From Apteryx mantelli (lineage: Eukaryota > Chordata > Aves > Apterygiformes > Apterygidae), in the NCBI RefSeq assembly GCF_036417845.1, contig NC_089982.1:47827684-47891683 (forward strand): a stretch of DNA of 64,000 nucleotides, read 5' to 3'. The position numbers and the translations under genes were made by a program. Below the pieces are notes generated by a model, which was not told the origin of the DNA, searched no databases, and saw only the letters and a program-made list of their open reading frames with translations. Positions 61,101 to 64,000 of this stretch are shown in pieces. How positions within the stretch are numbered: the first letter of the stretch is position 1; every line of letters starts with the position of its first letter.

Positions 61101-64000
61101 GCCTTGAGCATGACATAAAAGCTCATATGGTGGTTGTCAAGATATCACTTGCAATTTGTCAGTTTGGTAGCTCCACCACAGATCTTTTATCCCCACAGTA
61201 CAGTTTGGAAACATGGCAAGTGTTCCAGTAGGCCAGCATATTGGGAACTGAGTCCAAGTAAGCCAGCACCATCTGATGAAGCCTCCATTTTTATCTGAGC
61301 AGAATTTGGACAGCCTCGTCACTGTGAACAAATCAGATTTAATGTCACTGAGGCAAAGGACCAATGGTTTGATCACAAACATGACAGAAAACACCACATA
61401 AGGTGTCTGTTCTTCTTGACGTTGGTAGCAACATATATATAGTTTTACAGGATAAAGCTTATGTCCATCAAAATAGATGTATTGCAAATACACTCATAAC
61501 CATGCACATTGTGATTAGACAGGGCAATGTACACATGCACAAACACACACTCAGACAGTGGGATTAAGATGGACAGTGCACACATGCTCACACACATACA
61601 TAATTGGGAATCATAAGGTAGTCATGGATCAGTGAATTTTCTGTATACCTACATCATAAAAATGCAGCTACAATTTTATTTTAGTTGTATTTCCAAATTT
61701 ATTCACTAGGTGGCAATGTAGCATGCAGTTTGTAGCGAATTTACAGTAGAGCAGTTCTCTTCAGAAATAACTGTACTATATAATTGTGTTTAAGACTGAA
61801 TTGCAGTAAAGAAATGCTGATTAATTCATAGACCTATTCTTTTTCACTTTGTGCTCAAAAGGATTCATATCATATCTACATCAGAAGTAAATACATGGGG
61901 TTTTAGTAGGACACAAACCCCACAAGAGAGAAACCGTATTTAGAGGAAGCCTGGGTGAGCCAGTGGACCCCATTACTTCTAGTAGTTACTCCCGAAGTGT
62001 CAGAAATGGAGCGTGGTGGTAAGAGGAGCACGTGCAGCTCAGTCACCTCAACAGAAAGAGTTAATTTCTGTCAGTGAGAGAAGCCTGATTACAGCCAGGA
62101 ATTAGAAATAGTAGCTAATTAGAATAAGCATCTCTGAATCATACCTGGTCTGCTCATATCAGCACTATAGCCATCTATGTAAAGACTGGATCAGAGCAGA
62201 AGAGTGTGGATGCTCTCATCTATGAATTTTTGTTTTTTCTATCGTATTTCAGAACAGTGATGCTTTGGAAAGTGCCCAGAGGAGTCTCAGAGGTCTGGGC
62301 TAGAGGCAGGAGAAGCACCATGCCAGCGGAGCTGGTGGGAGCTGGCAGTGCTCTGCTGGAGACCTGCTGTGGGATCAGCTCAGCACTGCTGGGCTGGAGG
62401 CAGCACTGGGGAGGGGGAGGCAGTCAGCAGCATCAATCTCAATGCCCCTTTTAAGATTCACTGTGCATAGAGTAGATAGACTGCCTGCATGATTTGATCA
62501 TTCCCAATATTAAATCTTCATTTTATAGACATAAAATTTGAAGTATTAAAGTACAGACACTATCTTATATAGAGCCAAGATGTTCTTTTTCTCATTTGCT
62601 TTGTGAATTAATGAAATATTTTATATCAGGCAGATTCAATCTTTGCTGTTTTTCAGAATGACCTCATGTGAGGCTAACTGCCTGCTCAGTTCTCTGTAGG
62701 CAGCCTTTTGCTTTCTTAAATTTCATTATGTGACTTGATTGGTTAATTTGTTGTCTCTTAAACTCTCCATATTTTTTACTCTAGGGCAATAGGAAATGTC
62801 TATGTTTAGAAGTCTTTTCTGTCATGGTGCTTTATAACACCAAAGGTTTATTCTGTCTGACCCAGCATTGTTTTGGCCTGAGCACTTTCTGTCGAATTGT
62901 CTCAATTATCCCTGCATTACTTTGATAGATTGTGCCCCTGCTGTAATTGTCAAGTGGACAACTGTTATTTGGAACATTTAATTATTTTTAGACTTGGCCT
63001 GTTATGTCTCTCGGAGTTTCCAATGTTTATGGTTTATTTTGTTAGGGACTGGCTAAGAAGTAGCTATTGGACATTGTTAAAATGTATGCTGCAAATCAGC
63101 AGAATTTGTTTGATATTTTATGTTTTCATTCTCTTTAGCATTTGCTGCCTATATTAAAAGTAAACAAACTCCCAGAACTTTTGAAGTCTTTTGCAACCAG
63201 AGGTCATGCTCAAGGTTGTTTTGAAAATTTTTGAAAAAATTGCTAACAATTCATAGTCTGAATCCCTACAGTGGGTTTGTTCTGAATTCATTTCTGCCTT
63301 GACCACGAAATGAGAAAGTAGATATAATTTAATTACACAGAAACTGATTATTAACACTTTATTCCTGAGCAATTAATCTGAACTTAAATATTGGCACTTT
63401 GCGCTAAAGAATGAGAAAGGAGTTCCCAAATTGGCTTTATTCACGTTTCTTTGTTCAGGAAGGCACTTCTCATAGTTTTTAGACATATAAGCAGATTGGT
63501 CTTTTCTAGATTGAGGTTACAGAGTTTTTAACTGCATTTTAGAAGAGTAGGGGTTTATTGGCCTCGTACTTGCCAACACAAGACATTCAGAAATGCTAGC
63601 AGGCAAAATTATTCTGTGCATTGTTTATTTCAATGAAGATGACTTTCCAAGTTACTGATAAAAATACATTACTCTTTTCTGGTAATGAAAGAATTAGGTG
63701 TCCTGTACAACCTGTAACAACATAACGCACAGACCTTAGAATAACTAGCACTCCCAGAATATTACAGCTATGGTATTTACATTATATATACTGGGTAATG
63801 AAACTGGTCAAAGGCTACCGCCAAGATTTTCAGGGGTTTTGAGCACCGATAAAAGAAGTTCTTCATGGAGCCTGTGACTGGTAATAACAAACAATCATTA
63901 CTGCTTGCTTTTCTTTACATTTGGATCCGTATTTATTGAGCTGAGCAGAGCTTCTGATGCATTTCGCCACCATTATGACTTTTTGAAAGAGGTGAAGTAA
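58182..64000. other. Intergenic, no gene recognised
   Basis: 5.8 kb of AT-rich DNA to the window end. It contains a (TA)n repeat at 60402-60418, a CA-rich stretch at about 61530-61600 and a small GC-rich island with CTG/CAG-rich words at 62270-62440. The 82-codon frame there is probably compositional. Confidence 0.65.
60402..60418. repeat. (TA)n microsatellite
   Basis: Short AT dinucleotide run flanked by acat and gcacac. Confidence 0.9.

Noticed and set aside
62206..62454. 82-codon frame in a small GC-rich patch
   Set aside because: CTG/GGC-rich composition explains it; no homology recognised.

Overview
The window is vertebrate nuclear DNA, almost certainly from a bird. It has multi-exon genes with GT-AG introns, AT-rich non-coding DNA, five chicken-repeat-1 (CR1) LINE copies, solo endogenous-retrovirus LTRs, and no SINE or L1 that I could recognise. 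I read it by splicing conserved protein segments by eye. All gene identities rest on remembered family and human protein features, not on a search.

Layout. Positions 1 to about 10.6 kb (+ strand) hold the 3' part of NEIL3, an endonuclease VIII-like DNA glycosylase. Five coding exons (355-521, 3878-4047, 6334-6736, 8957-9131, 9965-10141) encode the Fpg/Nei-type zinc finger, a RanBP2-type zinc finger, a linker and two GRF zinc fingers. The catalytic N-terminal exons lie left of the window. From 31570 to 48995 on the - strand lies a complete AGA gene (aspartylglucosaminidase) of nine coding exons and 350 codons. Every catalytic residue and all four known disulfides are in place, and it has a GC-rich CpG-island promoter. 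The two genes converge tail to tail, matching the NEIL3-AGA neighbourhood known from human 4q34. Both act in housekeeping (DNA lesion/crosslink repair and lysosomal glycoprotein breakdown), but the sequence does not suggest a shared pathway.

The roughly 20 kb between the genes has no convincing coding exon. It carries two solo LTRs in the same (-) orientation, each with TG...CA ends and its own 5-bp target-site duplication (17743-18763, ATGTG; 21586-22485, ATGAT). Both contain a GTAAGA splice-donor-like site on the - strand. AGA intron 3 contains a 2.75-kb CR1 in the sense orientation. It retains an endonuclease frame and a 588-codon reverse-transcriptase frame, but is inactivated by an 11-bp deletion, a changed catalytic residue (FADD to FADN) and a late stop. 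A second CR1 (56541-58181, +) sits in the gene-poor right arm and has lost two internal blocks. Shorter CR1 tails lie at 2952, 9405 and 32998.

From about 49.2 kb to 64 kb I see no gene. This agrees with the gene desert that flanks AGA in other amniotes. The most useful second-look items are a candidate alternative terminal exon of NEIL3 (938-1094, with a poly(A) signal at 1389), the paired solo LTRs with possible antisense promoter/donor function, the loss of one of the two human N-glycosylation sites in AGA, and a perfect 15-bp inverted repeat at 15323-15375. I found no CRISPR array, operon or obviously new gene system, as expected for a vertebrate locus.
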